The translations under genes and the position numbers were made by a program. The notes beneath the pieces are model-generated. The model did not search any database. It saw only the letters and a list, made by a program, of their open reading frames with translations, and was not told the origin of the DNA. From assembly GCA_016648135.1 (NCBI GenBank), contig JADDOH010002285.1:1-64000 (forward strand): a stretch of DNA of 64,000 bases, in the 5' to 3' direction. This DNA is from Agrypnia vestita. Lineage: Eukaryota > Arthropoda > Insecta > Trichoptera > Phryganeidae. Shown here in pieces: positions 32,001 to 41,470 of this stretch. Positions within the stretch are counted from its first letter, which is position 1. Each line of letters opens with the position of its first letter.

Positions 32001-35000
32001 TTTTATTTTTAAACAGTAATTACCGTCTTTTTAATTTTAAAAAACTTACTTTTAAATAGTGCATGAAGTCTCAAAGAGCAGGAGTAAATACAATATATTG
32101 TTTAAAATCGTCTCTTTACACGAATAAAAAGCGTTTTAAAATCACCAAAATACGCATAAATTTGTTGCAAATTCAAAGATTTATTAAATTTTTCAATTAT
32201 TTTAGTACGGTTTCTTCATTATAAGGCTAGCTTAAAACTCATAAAAAAACACATTCTGCGTACATATAAATATTCAGTAAAAACTAATCTCGCCTATGAC
32301 ACTAAAAACAAATTTTTTGACCGCAGCCTGTTGATTAATGCTTATGTTTTCTTAATTACTGTAAATAATTTTCAGTTTATTATTTTTATATAAGAACAAA
32401 GGTTTTATCTAAGTTATTGCCTTAAAAAAGCAGTCTAGCGTATACATTTTGATATAAATGAATTATAAAAACCCTCATTTTCGTGAAAAAAAAAAAGTCG
32501 AAATATACATTTGCAGTGAATGTGTCGCCTTAAGTCATTGAAAAATGGTTCCTACATGCGATGAACTTTTATGCGTTTCAATCATTGTAGTAAAATGATC
32601 GAATATTTAATTGTAACACATTGCGGCGCACCTTACGAACAAACTTCTTCCTCTTCTATTGTAGCGTCTCGATTCTCGGACTCTTGACGATGTTGAAGGT
32701 TGAGCGTCTCACCCACCATCGAGTATACAGGATTCTCGAAGGGCGGTACAGGAGCAATAATGTTGCATCCTACAAGTACAATTGAGCAAGTAACTACGCA
32801 AGAGTTTAATTAACTAAAATTAATGAATTAAGATGGTACCAAATCTAATATAAAACAAACGTAGAAGCGATCCGCCCCCAGCATCGCCGGCATTCAGAGA
32901 AAGGGTTAGGGGTGTAGTCAAGATAACATATTTTTGTAAGGATCCTAGATCTAAACTGAGCAAAATTTTATGCGGAGAATTTTTCAATTTATTACACTTA
33001 AGAGTAGGCCACACCTTCCCTGCGGAAATTTGCCTTAAACCGATCAAAAGTTGTTGCGGAATTGTGCAAAGAATAGGGTAATTTCACTATTTTTTAAAAG
33101 AAACAACTTAATCTTGGTTAAGGGGCCTGTTGTTTCATCAGAAGTAAGAGTAATAGTTAAGAAAAAAGCCTAGATTTTTGCATTCTCCACCAATCAAAAA
33201 CACCCGTTTTCGAAAAAATCTAGCTTTTTGCTTAACTCTAATTTCTAAATATGCGAATTTGCTATTACGTGTCAAACGTCAGATGACAAAAAGCTATGCC
33301 TATCGTCACTTGCGAAAATAAGCGTTTTGGCGGGAGTTTAAAATGGTGATTCTCAAAATCGTTTTTTAATGTTAATAAACATATTTAAAAAATCCTTTTC
33401 ATAAACGTATTTTCATCCTTTTTTTACAAAACAAGCCGGCTTTTTTGTATAGTGTGTCCATAATGTCAGGGAAAAAGTTTTGTAAATATTATATGGTACC
33501 CAAATGTAGAAATTCATTCCTGGAAGCTGAAAAATGAATCCATCATAAAATAATCAATTTTCGGTAAATTATCGGATTTTCCTTAAGAAAATCCGTCCTC
33601 CATTATTTTAAATGTGTTCTTAGATAGATATTTTATTAAAATAGGTCACAAACATGGCAAAATCCATATAAAAAACATGCAAACACCAGTAAAAACAAAG
33701 CGAAGACGAATGGTTACCATAGAAACGAAACAAATTACAGTGACAAACACGTCACGACCAATCACATCGCGTTTTGATGGAATCGTATTTTTTATGATTT
33801 TCATAATAAAAATTATAAATGAAAACATTATCCCACACCATCCATATTGAGTTACAAAATATAATTTATTTTTCTGAATCTATTTCATAATTTTCATATA
33901 TATCTGTAAAATGTCAAATTACCCTAGCATTCTGCATCGCTTGCCTCCCATTTCTTCACTATTGGTAGCAAATTTTCCAATCGCTCTTTTCGTATCTGCT
34001 TTCAGTCGTTCACTCTATTGCTGTCTCAAATCTTGCAGTCGCTCCTTTCGTATCGGTTTTCAGTCATTTACTCTATCACCACCTCAGATTATTATTATAT
34101 TATCTCTTTTTTCTTTATTTTTTTACCTTTCCTATCTCTTTTTCCTTTATTTTCATGATCTCTTCTTCCTCTGTCGTTTACGCTGTGCTCTCGCACAATT
34201 TTTTTATACTTATTTTGATAAATATATCACCTTTACATCATAAATGCACTTTATTTTGTTAAATCTCCCTAAATTCCATACATATTTTACATCTCTAACC
34301 GAGACCAAACTTGGAATGTAATTTGTGCTAGGCCAGACTCAGAACATAATCCAAGGACAGTCGGACCGTGTGTCGCGAGAATGGTAAATAATGTAATATT
34401 TATTTAAGAATATTGTTACTGTGATGTTTATCCTTTACTTCGGTATGCTTAATTTAACGCCGGAATCACTTTGTGAGTTTAGTCAATAACTTACAACAAT
34501 ATATTAGGCTAATTGGTTCTTGCGCGGCAGTTCATCTTTTCAAACCAATCTCTCGATCTTGGATGGCGCGTCTTGTCCTGTCTATTCCCGCGGCAGTCAC
34601 ACACTCATGCACCTTACATACTGCTCGTACACACCACGCATCACATGACATCGTACACACCACACATCACACGACATCTTACACACCACGCATCACACAA
34701 CATCGTACACACCATGCATCATACAACATCGTACACACCATGCATCACACGACATCATACACACCATGCATCATACAACATCGTACAAACCACGCATCAC
34801 ACCACATCGAGATACATTACACTTACTTGCTATTTTTTGTGTTACCTTGTCAAGTTAATGTTGATTATATTTGTCAATTTATTTCAGGAAGTATTTAAAC
34901 CTATCACACAACCACATCACATCCGTGGAAGTGGGTTTCCTGGATGACAGCACCTCCCTGCGCCAGTTGGACCTGTCCCACAACCAGCTGAAGAGCCTGG

Positions 35001-38000
35001 GCAACCTGCCCTCGTCCCTGCTGCAGTTGTACCTGCAGCATAACTCCTTCTACAGCTGGCCACCCCTACCGAACAATCTGCAGACCCTAGACTTATCTAA
35101 AAACAACTTAGTAGAGATGTATAACGAGAACCAAGTGACTTTCAACTATCTAAAGGTTAATTGATACTTACTAATTTTTTTTCGTTTGTTTCCCCATTAG
35201 CAACCTTTCGATTTACTTTTATACTTTTAATAGCAACCCGGCCTGGCTTCGCCCGGTACAGTTTTATCCATGTGTTATTTTTTTAAACTCGTCATATTTT
35301 CTAAGATATTTCATTTAATGATTTGGTGAAAGGACAAATTTGATCTGCAAAAATGCTCAAGATTAAAAGATGCTTAATTTGCTAAGGATTAATATTGAAT
35401 TGGTCATAATTGCTGGAATGTTAACCATTATATCAATGAAAATGATTACTGTAAGTTATCCTTAAAATATTGATACATATATGTGTACAGCTACATTTTT
35501 TGTACATCATTTAATTTTACACAATTTTTTTGTTTCTCTAACGGATTAGGCAGCGTTTTTCATGACTGCGCTTGATTCACTAATACCATTAATGCTCAGC
35601 TCCTACATGTGCTATGGCAATTTTTAACACACAAAAATCTTCCTGGAGAAATGCAGTCAATAACAGTAAAAACTGCATACAAATCCATCAGTGGACAGAC
35701 AGAAGGACAAACGCTCGCTGGGCACTTCCTTTTATACTATGGATTGATTTTTCCATTAAATGGAAAACAATTGAAAAATCAATGCAAAAAAAAAATTTAA
35801 CATTATTTGATCCAAAGTGTAAATGCAATATTAAATTTGTAAATTTCGTTTCCAGAGGTTAAATATATCGAGCAATATGCTGTCAGCTTATGAGATTTCC
35901 AAATCTGTTCCCGAACTACAGATCTTGGACATATCTTACAATGTGCTTCAAGATATCCCGGCTTCAGTAAGCACAGTAAACTTTCCTAAACTCCAAGAAC
36001 TCTACGTGGATGGAAATCCAATGAAGAAACTAACCTTCACCAGCGAGATAGAGTTGCTCAAGCTGTCAGCCAACCATCTGGACGAAATCACTAGCCTAGA
36101 TGCCTCTTCTTTCGCTAAACTCCACGGTAGGAATATCGGTGGTTCTAATCTGGCAGAAGAGTTTGAGGAGCAGGATTGTATGGACATAAGCATCTCACAC
36201 TGTGGAAAACTGGCGAATATTCATGATAATTCCCTCCAAGGAATTAAACTATGTCACGTAAGTGCAAGTCATGTTGCATTATTTAATATTACATCCAAAT
36301 TATATTCACAGATGAATATGTTTGTTTTTGATTATTCTTAGCTCTACAACCTTCTGTAGGTCCTGGCCACTTCCACTGATCTTAGCAGGAAGCTGCCTCT
36401 CGCCAATTTATGATACCGAGAATGGATATGTCCTTATTTATATTATCCTGCTGCCTCACTTTGTGTTTACCTATTCTTTGGCGTCTTGCAGGTTTATTAT
36501 TAAATAGCTATTTTGGGGGTTGTGCATAGTTCATGCACATGATTTGGTCATTATTTTGATTAAAATTAATAATCGCGTCACTTACATTAAATTAATAAAC
36601 ATGTCACTCACAAGCAAGAGCCGTAGAAACAGCTGAAAATTTGTTTTAAACTTTAAAACAAAGTATTTAATATTCGGACACTACATGGGTGACGTTAAAA
36701 AATCAATTACCAAAGTATGCGAAGAAAGAGTATAAATGCACGTCAATTTTTATTTTAACAGTAACAAATGTGGCTTTTCTGAATGTGTATATGTATTAAA
36801 CATATTTAAAATTTCAGATTAAATATAATTCATAAACTTTGTATAAAAACAGGAATTTTATTAAATACAACGCCAACCGGTTTAGCTTAGGGCGTATTTA
36901 AAACTAAATACATACATTTATTTTATCTGTTTAGTTTAACTGGTTGACTTGTATTCAATAAAATTTATGGCTTTATACAAAGTGATTATGTTTTATTTAA
37001 TCTTATATGTCAAACCACAAAGTGCTTTCATTCTACGAAAATATATCAAATTTCAGCTGGACCTAAGTAACAACATTCTCACAACGTTATCAGAGAATGT
37101 TGCGGACTGGAAGAGTATCCATCGAGGAGTAAACTTGCAGAATAACCCTTGGGACTGCCGGTGCCCTCTGCAGTGGCTGTTGGACACTCTTCTTATAGAT
37201 TTGTATGCCAACCACGCCGTGTACCTACACGAGCTCAGGTAACCAAGTAACCAATGTAAATGTGTCCTTAACTTTCCCATATGGTGCTAAAACTGAAACA
37301 CGCGTTCCAATGCTGTACACGCTCAGTGTATACGAAGAATTTTTTCCTCTTTTAAGTCAGATAAACATGAATATTTTACATTTTTTATTTATATTAATGA
37401 TTCAAATAATATTGTATATATACAGGGTGTCTCATAGCTAGTAGAAAAAAATTTACAGGTGGATTCCTGCCTTGATATTGAGTCGAAAATGTTCAAGCAC
37501 ACATGACCATATTAATAATTATTTAGATATGTAATATAAAAGTTTGCATTTTTATTTAACATTTCTGACTTATTTTTTGCAAAAAGTTGAACTATAATCA
37601 CAGTAACAAATATTGATTGTGAAAAATTCATTTGCTTTCATACAAGTCAAATAAAATGATAAACATCTTACAAAAATTGAAAATAGAATTTTTAACAAGA
37701 TTTTTATCATTTTATTTGGGTTATATTGAAGCAAATAAATTTTTCTTAATCGATATAAGTAACTGTTATGATAGTTCAACTTTTTGCAAAAAATAAGCAA
37801 TATTGAAAAAAATGCAAACTTTGATATTGCATAACTCCATAGCTATTGATACTGGGTCATGGTTGCTTAAAAATTGACGACTCATTATCAAGGCAGGAAT
37901 CTACTTATAAAGTTTTTGCTAATAGCTATGAGACACCCTTATATAAGTCAATGTACTATGTGTCAATTATTGTGTAAAAGTGCTAAAAATGAGGAAAACA

Positions 38001-39905
38001 TCTGTCAGCCTTAAATTAATCAAAAAAAGGCATTTTAAAATCAAGAATTTTCAGAAATCCATTATTATATGCTTATTATACTATACCAAAATGAGGCATG
38101 GATAAAATGAAAAAGTCTTATAATTTAGTACCTACTGATGTCTTCCAAAATCGTTATATGTAAATAAATATTGCGAGGTTACTGCCAAATTTGATAAGTC
38201 AGTCTTGACGATCACAATTTTAAAGGTTGACATTCACTCTAAAATCAGATTTACCGTTTACTTGCCGTGTTTTGGGTGTTTAAGTTTGGATCGTTTATTG
38301 TTTTGGTTAATTTTGTAAGTGCCTGTCTGATTTTATAAAATACTGAACTTGAAAAAAGAATAGCTGAAAAATTGCATCATGTCCTTGAGCATTTTTCGAG
38401 ACAAGTACAAAGACAAGTAAGACTAATGAGTATATTTATAAGTATAATCTAAATAAAGTGGCACCGAATTTGATTTTTATTCCAGGTGTCAATCCCCTCG
38501 AGCAGTGCAAGGACTGCGCCTGGTCCACTGGTACAAGAATGGTGAAAAAGCTTTCTGCAGGGGAGATCTGAACGCAGATAGTCCTGCTAATTACTTTGTA
38601 AGTTATAATTACAATTTAAATACATATATTAGTAATGAGAATTTTTTTTGTATAAACCACTGTTTATTGAATTAGCAACATATTACGGGGCCAACGGTCC
38701 CTTCATCAGGATACAACGTATACTAAAAATCAAAATTCGAAATATAGACATTAACAAAAACAAAAATAAATATATGGGAGTTGAATATATATTAAGAACT
38801 AATGCGAAACAAAAAGAGAACATTAACATTAATTGTATTTAAATACATTGTACATACATCTTAATATTCTAAAAGGCAGACTCCAAATAATTGTTGTAGG
38901 TATTTAAAATATTCGCATTTAAAATATTTTTAGCATAAAAAACAAGTAAACATAAACACAATTCCCCAAAAAAAATGAAAAATAAACATACAAACACCTA
39001 GGCGCACATCGTAAAACTAAACAAATGGACAAAATAAATGCCACAAACATATCTTCTCAAATGTCGTAATGATTCTATGTGCCAAGCCCAAAGACCCTTT
39101 TATACTCGTTATTACAACAACGTGACTCAACTGAAGCCTTGTAATTTGTCATCGGTCGTATCTCGTTCATTTTTTGGTCTCAACATATCTTGGACCCCTT
39201 ATTCATTCGTTCAATTGCATGTCAAGCTCAATCATTCGCGCGAACTAGATTGATTTGGAATTGGGATATGTATCTTTCGTTCATTGTAACTGACCTGTTC
39301 GTTCGTGAACTACCCATCTCTACCAAATATGTAGTGTTCATTGCTGCTTATGCCATCTGCATAATTGCCATTTTTGCTACAATGTTCAGTCCAAAATCGA
39401 CATCAATTCTCACATAAGTATGAAGCGGCCATTTTGTCATGTGCACATCCTTGGGGGTCCATTGGAAAGTGCATATTTCTGCCTGGTTACTTTTTCTAGT
39501 GATGTGGAAACATTTTTTTGGATGGGATAAAGCTATACATATTTCCTATAAATTCCGATCTCAGTACATTCTAAATAAATAATCCTCGGTAACTACATTA
39601 ATTTTTTTAAATATATTCCTGCCCCTCATTTATTATAAATATTATTCCAGTTAATGCCAACCATTGACCACAACAAATCTGGTACAAGCCTCTTCATGGA
39701 AAATGGTACCACCACCATCATATTCATACTCAGCATTGCAGGCCTGATTCTGATTGTGGCCCTCATAGTATACCTAGTGCGGGGGAAATATCGCCACAAT
39801 TATCAGGTACGGAGACAGATGATGAAGAAGCGCCAAGAAATGACAGACGCCAAGGAGCTCAACATGATCGGCATTGAACAAAATCAAGTGCTCCGTACAG
39901 TGTGA
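22766..39905 (+). CDS. Leucine-rich-repeat single-pass membrane protein (7 exons)
   Basis: Exons 22766-23070, 29964-30428, 34888-35155, 35856-36257, 37057-37238, 38486-38597 and 39651-39905 join in frame to 663 codons including TGA. Layout: signal peptide about 1-25 (hydrophobic FVVLVVLSAIFTTC), Cys-rich N-cap (Cys 42, 45, 47, 63), many LRRs from about 100 to 510 (for example LRYLYLSNNELNKV, LLQLDLSFNKLSEF, LYLDLSSNELTVI, LRQLDLSHNQLKSL), an LRRCT with NPWDCRCPLQWL and Cys 514, 516, 542, 565, an NGT glycosylation sequon just before a transmembrane helix at about 600-621 (IIFILSIAGLILIVALIVYL), and a 41-residue, initially basic cytoplasmic tail with no TIR or kinase domain. Such proteins act at the cell surface in adhesion or recognition; the specific ligand and name are not recognised. 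Introns range from 700 to 6,893 bp and are packed with repeats. Start chosen: first Met, AAAATGG context, directly before the signal peptide. Exact LRR count was not determined. Confidence 0.9.
23644..23990 (+). mobile_element. Tigger/pogo-type MITE, left end
   Basis: Starts CAGTAAAACCCCGATAATTC then GAAATTCGCC, followed by subterminal CCCCGATAATTCGAAAA. The right end is missing or was lost where the palindromic MITE at 23997 begins. Confidence 0.55.
23997..24519. mobile_element. Palindromic MITE family, copy C
   Basis: The ends GGTGTACCAGAGCTAGC and GCTAGCTCTGGTACAACC are inverted. Inner mirror blocks are TTGCAAAAAGTTGAACTATC and its complement near 24335, and ATCATTTT near the centre. It lies in intron 1 of the LRR gene. 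Confidence 0.75.
24950..25930. repeat. Unclassified interspersed repeat (longest copy)
   Basis: The first half (24950-25500) recurs at 31990-32525; shared blocks include TGTTTAAAATC, GTGCCGCCTAGGACACTAAA against TCGCCTATGACACTAAA, and GTATACATTCTGATATAAAT. The second half (about 25500-25930) recurs at 60455-60775 with TTTCTCCGATGTTATGAGCT and CGTACGAAAATAATCGTACG. No coding sequence or terminal repeats were identified. Confidence 0.6.
25931..27047. other. LRR intron 1 sequence, nothing recognised
   Basis: AT-rich DNA with no exon-like or repeat structure that I can name. Confidence 0.4.
27052..28078. mobile_element. TTAA-flanked (piggyBac-type) MITE with a nested MITE
   Basis: Flanked by TTAA at 27048-27051 and 28079-28082. 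The ends CCTGTTAACTGGGCG and CGCCCGGTCAACAGG are inverted with two mismatches. It is interrupted at 27305-27708 by the GCGTGCG-ended MITE, so the original element was about 620 bp. No transposase. Confidence 0.7.
27305..27708 (-). mobile_element. GCGTGCG-ended MITE nested in a TTAA MITE
   Basis: Starts CCCAACATAACTTGGCGTGC and ends CGCACGCCTAGTTATCGTGG. It carries the unbroken internal stretch ATTATGTATTGTGTAATAAA, which shows what the split copy at 18708-19672 looked like before its LINE insertion. Confidence 0.75.
28417..28858 (+). mobile_element. GCGTGCG-ended MITE
   Basis: Starts CCACTATAAATTGGCGTGCG and ends CGCCGCACGCCAAGTTATTG, in the opposite orientation to 27305-27708 and only 0.7 kb away. 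It shares the interior GTCAAACTGTCAGACGGTAA and GGGCGGGGCGGGTTTTAGTT. Confidence 0.75.
28860..29548. other. LRR intron 1 sequence, nothing recognised
   Basis: No exon or identifiable repeat. The sequence TTAGGTTATGTTAGGTTAA near 28980 is not part of a longer tandem array. Confidence 0.35.
29549..29693. mobile_element. GGGCC-ended MITE (PIF/Harbinger-type), palindromic
   Basis: Starts GGGCCGGTTGTTTCAAGTTC and ends with the near complement (GAACTTGA-like ..CAACTTGAAACAACCAGCCC). Inner mirror: GCATAGATTTTTACG against CGTAAAAATCTATGC. It is flanked by TTA on the left and TAA on the right. It is immediately followed by a 54-bp piece of the same family (29697-29750) whose right end is followed by TTA. 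Confidence 0.7.
29697..29750. mobile_element. 54-bp partial GGGCC-ended MITE
   Basis: Left end GGGCCGCTTGTTTAATCGAC; right end GAACTTGAAACAACCGGGCC. Only the two terminal parts are left, apparently after internal deletion. Confidence 0.55.
29964..30428 (+). CDS. LRR gene exon 2: first block of leucine-rich repeats
   Basis: Residues 102-256 plus two bases. Six or so regular repeats, each LxxLxLxxNxL-like, for example RVVYLSFHNNAIKTTYPGAF and LEQLDLSQNRLYFL. The acceptor is TTATTGCAG and the donor GTAAGT. This is the most regular and GC-rich part of the gene. Confidence 0.92.
30505..30603 (+). repeat. 27-bp tandem repeat, 3.7 copies
   Basis: Three near-identical copies of GAACGATTGAAAATCAACAG plus TTCAATT and a partial fourth, starting 77 bases after LRR exon 2. 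Confidence 0.85.
30725..31395. repeat. About 24-bp minisatellite interrupted by a MITE
   Basis: Copies of CATCACACATGTTCAATTCT plus AAGT lie at 30725-30805 and continue at 31333-31395, with the MITE 30806-31332 inserted in between. Confidence 0.6.
30806..31332. mobile_element. hAT-like MITE with GGGATTGCATTCCC ends
   Basis: The ends TAGGGAATGCAATCCCGA and TCGGGATTGCATTCCCTA are exact inverted repeats (18 bp). Subterminal GGGATC/GATCCC motifs cluster near both ends, as in hAT elements. A target duplication could not be fixed because the target is itself a tandem repeat. Confidence 0.65.
31420..31765 (+). mobile_element. Partial MITE, GAGGGTATTAAAGC family
   Basis: Plus-strand relative of 8703-9889: TAGTATGAAGCGGCCTTTTT, then AATTCAGTACATTCTAAATT and the end GATATTGCTGCTTTTGCTTT. 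The left end is not clear. Confidence 0.55.
31810..31925 (+). repeat. Interspersed repeat shared with 16860-17040
   Basis: GCGCTAAATCTGCATCAA ... TTTTCATTGCCAGCTT ... GGTGTACCTACC; see the partner copy. Confidence 0.5.
31990..32525. repeat. Unclassified interspersed repeat, second copy
   Basis: Parallels 24950-25500 block by block in the same orientation, with about one change every several bases. Confidence 0.6.
32631..32767 (-). CDS. Possible antisense exon with an FxNPxY motif
   Basis: Minus strand: a pyrimidine-rich acceptor-like TTGTACTTGTAG (32779-32768), then an open frame reading CNIIAPVPPFENPVYSMVGE, continuing TLNLQHRQESENRDATIEEE and EVCS, then TAA. FENPVY fits FxNPxY, the clathrin-sorting signal of LDL-receptor-type cytoplasmic tails, and the acidic end also suits a receptor tail. 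The sequence TTC-GTAAGG overlapping the stop could be a donor, so it may be an internal exon. It lies in LRR intron 2 on the opposite strand. No partner exon was recognised, so this is a candidate only. Confidence 0.35.
33120..33245. mobile_element. Decayed GGGCC-ended MITE
   Basis: Left end AAGGGGCCTGTTGTTTCATC; mirror blocks CCTAGATTTTTGCATTC and AAAAATCTAGCTTTTTGC flank a CCACCAATC centre as in 41983-42127. The right end is lost. Confidence 0.5.
33640..33845. repeat. Unclassified repeat, also at 60855-61100 inverted
   Basis: Shared blocks: ACAAAGCGAAGACGAATGGT against its complement at 61045, and GAAAACATTATCCCACACCA against TGGTGTGGGATAATATTTTC at 60868. Probably a MITE; the ends are not resolved. 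Confidence 0.5.
33850..34610. other. LRR intron 2 sequence, nothing recognised
   Basis: A T/C-rich segment (33910-34240) keeps one frame open by composition only. Confidence 0.4.
34625..34810 (+). repeat. 26-bp minisatellite, about 7 copies
   Basis: Tandem copies of CATCGTACACACCATGCATC plus ACACGA, with C/T and A/G variants, ending 78 bases before LRR exon 3. Open frames across it are not genes. Confidence 0.85.
34888..35155 (+). CDS. LRR gene exon 3: leucine-rich repeats
   Basis: Residues 257-346. KYLNLSHNHITSVEVGF, LRQLDLSHNQLKSLGNL, LLQLYLQHNSFYSWPPL and LQTLDLSKNNLVEM are successive repeats. The donor is the slightly unusual GTTAAT, chosen because it keeps the frame and the repeat spacing into exon 4 (LKRLNISSNML). 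Confidence 0.88.
35215..35750 (+). repeat. Unclassified dispersed element in LRR intron 3
   Basis: Begins TAGCAACCCGGCCTGGCTTC with GCCCGGTAC, and later has ACAAATCCATCAGTGGACAG with CTTCCTTTTATACTATGGAT near the other end. This start/end style is common in insect dispersed repeats, but I cannot name the family. Confidence 0.4.
35856..36257 (+). CDS. LRR gene exon 4: more divergent repeats
   Basis: Residues 347-480. LQILDISYNVLQDIPA and LQELYVDGNPMKKL are clear repeats. The second half (HGRNIGGSNLAEEFEEQDCM and following) is irregular, with extra cysteines. The donor is GTAAGT. Confidence 0.88.
36258..36835. other. LRR intron 4, nothing recognised
   Basis: No coding or repeat signal beyond AT-rich composition. 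Confidence 0.4.
36836..36983. mobile_element. Small palindromic MITE
   Basis: The inverted ends ACTTTGTATAAA and TTTATACAAAGT continue inward with gaps (GAATTTTATTAAATACAA against TTGTATTCAATAAAATT; CAACCGGTTTA against TAACTGGTTG). It sits 73 bases before LRR exon 5. Confidence 0.6.
37057..37238 (+). CDS. LRR gene exon 5: last repeat and LRRCT start
   Basis: Residues 481-540 plus two bases. LDLSNNILTTL is the last repeat; NPWDCRCPLQWLLD is the classical start of an LRR C-terminal cap. The acceptor is AAATTTCAG. Confidence 0.9.
37424..37939. mobile_element. Palindromic MITE family, copy D (best ends)
   Basis: The ends AGGGTGTCTCATAGCTA and TAGCTATGAGACACCCT are exact inverted repeats, set in TATA-rich flanks. 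Inner mirrors: TTGCAAAAAGTTGAACTATA against TAGTTCAACTTTTTGCAA, and CAAATAAAATGATAAA against TTTATCATTTTATTTG. Length 516 bp, no coding capacity. It lies in LRR intron 5. Confidence 0.8.
37940..38485. other. Rest of LRR intron 5, nothing recognised
   Basis: AT-rich, no repeat or exon signal. Confidence 0.4.
38486..38597 (+). CDS. LRR gene exon 6: rest of the LRRCT cap
   Basis: Residues 541-578. RCQSPRAVQGLRL and AFCRGDL supply the third and fourth cap cysteines. The acceptor is TTTATTCCAG and the donor GTAAGT. Confidence 0.88.
38598..39329. other. LRR intron 6, probable retroelement debris
   Basis: Near 38650-38710, read on the minus strand, CCTGATGAAGGGACCGTTGG CCCCGTAATATG resembles the common end of Penelope-type elements; the remainder is A-rich. 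No firm assignment. Confidence 0.3.
39330..39640 (+). mobile_element. Partial MITE, GAGGGTATTAAAGC family
   Basis: Matches 31420-31765 along its length: AGTATGAAGCGGCCATTTTG, GATGTGGAAACATTTTTTTG and TCAGTACATTCTAAATAAAT. It ends just before LRR exon 7. Confidence 0.6.
39651..39905 (+). CDS. LRR gene exon 7: transmembrane helix and tail
   Basis: Residues 579-662 and the TGA stop. A short stalk with NGT, a hydrophobic helix (IIFILSIAGLILIVALIVYL), a stop-transfer RGKYRH, then a tail with RRQMMKKRQEMTDAKE and the end IEQNQVLRTV. Confidence 0.92.
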   Translation, partial: LMPTIDHNKSGTSLFMENGTTTIIFILSIAGLILIVALIVYLVRGKYRHNYQVRRQMMKKRQEMTDAKELNMIGIEQNQVLRTV

Positions 39906-40034
39906 TAGTTGTAAGTGAACCAGAACTGGGTGATCTGGTGACTATTAAGATTCAAAAACTATTATTAGACCAAGCGCGTAGGGTACTGATAGTTTATGAA
40001 CAGTTAGAAGACTCTTCATTGGCTGATGAATCAA

Positions 40035-40040
40035 AATAAA
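40035..40040 (+). terminator. Candidate polyadenylation signal of the LRR gene
   Basis: AATAAA 130 bases after the TGA stop, followed by a T-rich stretch. Confidence 0.55.
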
Positions 40041-41465
40041 CTTGTTTTTAATCCGAATTCTATAGCCTTTTTGACAATTCTGTGTTTACAACACCTCTAA
40101 AATAGTGCTTTTAAAATATTACTTCATAAGAAGTTGCATGATTGTAAATTGTAAAGCGCAGTATTGACAATTTGGTACACATCACATGATGCAATTAGAG
40201 CCATATGATGCGCGCGATAATCCAGCGCAATTGTTTGATATCCTGCACAGTTTATTTAAATATAGAATTTGCACATATTTGAAATTAGTTTTTAAGATAT
40301 AAGGCTATTACAGACTTCATAAAAGATAGTGTAAGCATCTTTTTAGACATTTTCACCCATGAAACCCATTGAGAACGAGACTAGTAAAGATTGTTACATA
40401 TGCGTGTGAGTGAATCATTCATTTAAACATTGTCATTGAAATTTATTTCATCGTTCATTAAATTATTATCAAAATTCATCGCAACTTTTCCACAGACCAA
40501 ATTACTAAACTCATTAGTTAACGAGTTTGATAAGGCAGACAATATGTTACTTAATAATCTGTTATATAATATAAAACACAAAGTTGTTAAATGACAATAT
40601 TTCATGTGATATATTGTACATATTAAGACTGTAGTATTAATGTTACCATATTATGTCAGTATTAAAAAATGTTACCATATTATGTCAGTATTAAAAAATA
40701 AGTTACTACCGCTCTGGAGACGAGTGACGAGAGCTCGCTTTGCACTCAACTCAATAGCATCCTTTGACCAAATTTTAAAACAAATATCGAGACAATGTAA
40801 ATGTGTAAATGCCACCATAAGAAGGCAACTTTATCATGTTAGTAAGACATATTGTAGAGTGGAAAGAGTCGAAATAATATTGTTTTTGACAGTAAAATGA
40901 GAATGTTTGATTTCAAATTGACTTCGTCTTGGAATTCTGAAAAAAGTACCTGTTGTTTAAACTATGTATACAAATTCTTTACTTTACGGCCGAGATACAT
41001 TTAGAAAATGAGGCAAAATGCCGCATAACTTAATTTTGATAAAAACCAAAGAAATTCCACAGAATCCAATTCACAGATATTTTGAAAATAATAGTTTTTA
41101 CAGGAAATGCATTTTTAAACATTGTTTTAATTTTAAAGTAACATTTTCAGTACACATTAATAAAAATGGAAAAAGGGGAACTAAAGAACAATTTATTGTA
41201 TTGAAAATACAAAATAAATTGATCAACATCACATCGAGCTGTCTTAATCGCTATTGTGGTTTAAAAAATTTGTTCATGTTTTAAGAGAATGAATATATTC
41301 ATAAAAATATGTTTCAGTTTTAGATTGGCTGTATATTGAAAAATTTAGGCCGTATGCCGAAACTGAGCCACAATTAAAAAAGACCATTTTAGTGAAAAGC
41401 CATATAAAGAATGACCATATTAACGAGCTTTTGTTTACTGTTTTTTTGTTTACTTCATCTATTGT
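40041..41465. other. Intergenic, nothing recognised except a short tandem duplication
   Basis: Two tandem copies of ATGTTACCATATTATGTCAG plus TATTAAAAA lie at about 40640-40700. No gene or named element is visible. Confidence 0.4.
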
Positions 41466-41470
41466 ACATA

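Noticed and set aside
33911..34243. Plus-strand frame of 110 codons with a hydrophobic end
   Set aside because: The stretch is T/C-rich intronic DNA; the hydrophobic residues follow from the T-richness and there is no splice or motif support.
34473..34947. Plus-strand frames with His/Thr repeats
   Set aside because: They read through the 26-bp minisatellite before LRR exon 3. Only the last residues of the second overlap the real exon, in another frame.
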